A DNA stretch of 64,000 nucleotides from Rhizobiales bacterium IMCC20636 (GTDB taxonomy: Bacteria > Pseudomonadota > Alphaproteobacteria > Rhizobiales > GCA-2746425): contig CP018226.1 of the NCBI GenBank assembly GCA_016865015.1, positions 3,069,001-3,133,000 of the forward strand, read 5' to 3'. A program made the position numbers and the translations under genes. Below the pieces are notes generated by a model, which was given only the letters and a program-made list of their open reading frames with translations, ran no database searches and was not told the DNA's origin. Each line of letters opens with the position of its first letter. Within the stretch, counting starts at the first letter, position 1. Below, piece by piece: positions 62,067 through 64,000 of this stretch.

Positions 62067-62576
62067 TCACTCACCATTTTCCGTGACCGGCCAACTGACC
62101 AGATGTTCTTCATATTCTTCAATTGGAACACCAATCTCGGTCTTGACGCGTCCGCGCACGGAAATTCCTGCAGCGTGAACCGTATCCGCGTCACCTGACA
62201 GAAGCGGATGCCACCACAACAGGGGTTTTCCATCTCTCAGGCGGGCATAGGCACAACTTGGCGGCAGCCAAGTGATTTCCTGAACGGATTGCGGAGTTAA
62301 CTGCAGGCATTCGGGCACTTTTTCGAATCGATTTGCATAATCCTTGCAGCGACAGCTCTCGTGATCCAGAAGGCGGCAGGCAAGATCAGTCCAGATGATT
62401 TCACCTGTGTCCCAGTCTTCAACCTTGTTCAGACAACAGCGGCCACAACCATCACACAGCGATTCCCACTGCCCCTTCGACATCTCGGCCAATGGTACAC
62501 GTTCCCAGAAGGGACCCGATACGGCATCGTTCGGCTGCTCAGAATCTGACTTGTCAGGAATGGGACTGGTTTTCAC
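62067..62576 (-). CDS. YcgN/UPF0260-family cysteine-cluster protein
   Basis: About 169 residues. Conserved GPFWERVPL, then LCDGCGRCCLNKVED with a CxxCxxCC cluster, ACRLLDHESCRC, and CLQLTPQSV, the pattern of the UPF0260 (YcgN) family, likely a Zn or Fe-S binder of unknown function. Start uncertain: no ATG before the conserved part; GTG at 62576 has GAGG five bases before it, and a longer GTG reading begins at 62633. It stands alone, divergent from the penicillin-binding protein gene. Confidence 0.8.
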   Translation of the reverse strand: MKTSPIPDKSDSEQPNDAVSGPFWERVPLAEMSKGQWESLCDGCGRCCLNKVEDWDTGEIIWTDLACRLLDHESCRCKDYANRFEKVPECLQLTPQSVQEITWLPPSCAYARLRDGKPLLWWHPLLSGDADTVHAAGISVRGRVKTEIGVPIEEYEEHLVSWPVTENGE

Positions 62577-62907
62577 GGCCACCTCAGCTTGCGTTGCAAA
62601 AGCCAGTTTCTGGCATGAATGAAAGCGCGACACAAACCTGCAGCTACAGGCCGAAATTCACATCCAACACCTGATTAATGCAAAATCGGGAGAATGAATG
62701 GTGGAGGCAACCCAATATCTTCTGGAAAACTTGCAAGATTGGCGTTAACTATGGTTTAGACTGATCATGGCATGCATGCGTATGACTTCGTGTTGGGGAC
62801 CGACTGTCTGTTGGAAATGCATAGGATGTCAGCGTTCACATCTGGCAACTGAGTGATGTTTTAAAAACCGGTAGATCGAGAAACCGGAATCGGAAAGCCA
62901 ACGGCGC
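62577..62907. other. Intergenic region before the penicillin-binding protein gene
   Basis: 331 bases, no gene supported beyond a possible N-terminal extension of the YcgN-like gene to 62633. A TTAA-N7-TTAG (62745-62759) is close to the CtrA half-site pair pattern but not a full match. Confidence 0.4.
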
Positions 62908-64000
62908 ATGCAAGATCCTTTTGTTAATCGAAAAAAACCACTTCCCCGGCTCACCTATCGGGAAATTGATGCTTGGCTTGAAGCCCATATTCATCAGGGG
63001 CTGGTGGCCGTCGGCAAATTTTATTCCGGGATACGCCGATTCTTTTTACGGTTCCGACTGCGCGGTGTGCCACGCACTTTGAATGAGCTGGCATCGGAAG
63101 CCACAACACTGGGCCTGGTTGGGCTGGTGTTTGTGCTGACGCTGGCGCTTCCTGCGTTTGAAGAGACACGTGGCAACTGGAAAGCCCAGGATGATTATTC
63201 CGTCACTTTCCTCGATACTGCAGGCAATATCATCGGGCGACGCGGTATCTTGCTGGATGACGCAGTACCGCTGGATGAAATTCCAGACCATCTGATCAAA
63301 GCTGCACTGGCAACTGAAGATCGCCGCTTCTTCAGCCATTTTGGTATCGACATCATGGGTACCGCACGCGCGATGATGGAAAATATGCGCGCTGGCGGTG
63401 TGGTTCAGGGTGGTTCGTCAATTTCTCAGCAATTGGCAAAAAACCTGTTTCTGTCGAATGAACGGACCCTCCAGCGCAAGATCAATGAAGCCTTTCTCGC
63501 GCTCTGGCTTGAAGTGAATTTTACCAAACGCGAAATTCTGAAGCTTTATCTTGATCGCGCCTATATGGGCGGCGGTGCCTTTGGTGTGGGTGCAGCAGCA
63601 CAATATTATTTTGGCAAATCGGTCAAAGACGTGACAATGGCCGAAGCCGCCATGATGGCCGGCCTTTTCAAAGCGCCGACGAATTATGCACCACATGTCA
63701 ATCTGCCACGCTCACGCGCCCGCGCCAATGAGGTTCTGACCAATCTTGTACAGGCCGGATTTTATACCGAAGGACAGGTCATCGCCGCCCGCCAGAATCC
63801 TGCCACACCTGTGGACAGGTCCGAGGAAGGCTTTGGTAACTTCTACCTTGATTGGGCGTTTGAGGAAATCAAACGTATTGCACCGGGGCCGGAACAGGTT
63901 CTGAACGTAACGGTAAGTTACAACGCGCGTTTGCAGAAATTAGCGACCGAAACCATTACGAACAGTTTGCGGGAAAACGGCGCTGCGAAACACGTTCAAC
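62908..64000 (+). CDS. Class A penicillin-binding protein (partial)
   Basis: At least 364 residues; cut off by the right edge, so the transpeptidase domain is missing. A basic cytoplasmic tail, a single membrane segment at about 67-84, then a GT51 glycosyltransferase domain: catalytic Glu136 in ALATEDRRFFSHFGID, GGSSISQQLAKNLFL, and RKINEAFLALWLE. It polymerises glycan strands for the cell wall. ATG at 62908. The long N-terminal tail fits alphaproteobacterial PBP1a-type enzymes. Confidence 0.88.
   Translation, partial: MQDPFVNRKKPLPRLTYREIDAWLEAHIHQGLVAVGKFYSGIRRFFLRFRLRGVPRTLNELASEATTLGLVGLVFVLTLALPAFEETRGNWKAQDDYSVTFLDTAGNIIGRRGILLDDAVPLDEIPDHLIKAALATEDRRFFSHFGIDIMGTARAMMENMRAGGVVQGGSSISQQLAKNLFLSNERTLQRKINEAFLALWLEVNFTKREILKLYLDRAYMGGGAFGVGAAAQYYFGKSVKDVTMAEAAMMAGLFKAPTNYAPHVNLPRSRARANEVLTNLVQAGFYTEGQVIAARQNPATPVDRSEEGFGNFYLDWAFEEIKRIAPGPEQVLNVTVSYNARLQKLATETITNSLRENGAAKHVQ

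Noticed and set aside
62745-62759. CtrA-like box TTAA-N7-TTAG before the penicillin-binding protein gene
   Set aside because: One mismatch in the short consensus, and such a pattern is frequent by chance; position to the promoter unknown.
1-64000. CRISPR array, prophage, transposase or rRNA/tRNA genes
   Set aside because: No regularly spaced repeats, phage genes, transposase domains or RNA gene signatures noticed on reading; small RNAs cannot be excluded without a search.

Overview
The window looks like chromosomal DNA of an alphaproteobacterium, most likely order Hyphomicrobiales (Rhizobiales). The reasons are the gene order pepN / PAS kinase / glnE / kinase / regulator / degP / ccmH-F-E-I, a FeuP/FeuQ-like two-component pair, reductive pyrimidine catabolism through PreT/PreA, and clusters of GANTC sites as expected where CcrM methylates. 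This placement is from remembered family and synteny knowledge, not from a search.

Layout. (1) 1-2559, minus: an accessory two-gene module, a HARE-HTH winged-helix protein overlapping by 4 bases a CHAT (caspase-like) protease that runs off the left edge; it is a candidate defence or cell-suicide system. (2) 2926-8750: housekeeping and stress genes (flavin reductase, LysR regulator, cytochrome c', enol-lactonase, two universal stress proteins, a DksA/TraR protein, a persulfide-dioxygenase-like hydrolase) with an FNR/FixK-type box. (3) 8851-13424, minus: a branched-chain-amino-acid-type ABC importer with a hairpin between the binding protein and the permeases. (4) 13725-17670, minus: xylB-xylA plus a Gfo/Idh/MocA oxidoreductase. 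(5) 17835-19810, minus: L,D-transpeptidase overlapping glycerate 2-kinase. (6) 19962-33623: a complete reductive pyrimidine degradation locus: PreT/PreA, a VOC protein, RutR-like repressor, omega-aminotransferase, methylmalonate-semialdehyde dehydrogenase, N-carbamoyl-amino-acid hydrolase, dihydropyrimidinase and an NMT1/THI5-type ABC importer. A near-perfect RutR operator lies between the repressor and the aminotransferase, and a weaker one lies before preT.

(7) 33765-43417: uup, a RecD-like helicase, folD, adenine deaminase, exported msrA, a degenerate receiver protein and pepN. (8) 43577-54709: a PleC-like PAS kinase, glnE translationally coupled to a two-component system, DegP, and an alpha/beta-hydrolase-OsmC fusion. 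(9) 54248-58402, minus: ccmI-ccmE-ccmF-ccmH for cytochrome c maturation. (10) 58599-62576: a 17-kDa-antigen-like lipoprotein, feuQ/feuP-like genes, a small exported PepSY protein in the position of feuN, and a YcgN-type protein. Two copies of a palindromic repeat family sit exactly at the stop codons of two genes here. (11) 62908-64000: the 5' part of a class A penicillin-binding protein, cut by the right edge.

The most interesting items are the HARE-HTH/CHAT module, the RutR-type operators governing a reductive rather than a Rut pathway, the stop-codon-abutting inverted-repeat elements, and three consecutive hairpins downstream of degP. I saw no rRNA, tRNA, CRISPR array or transposase gene.
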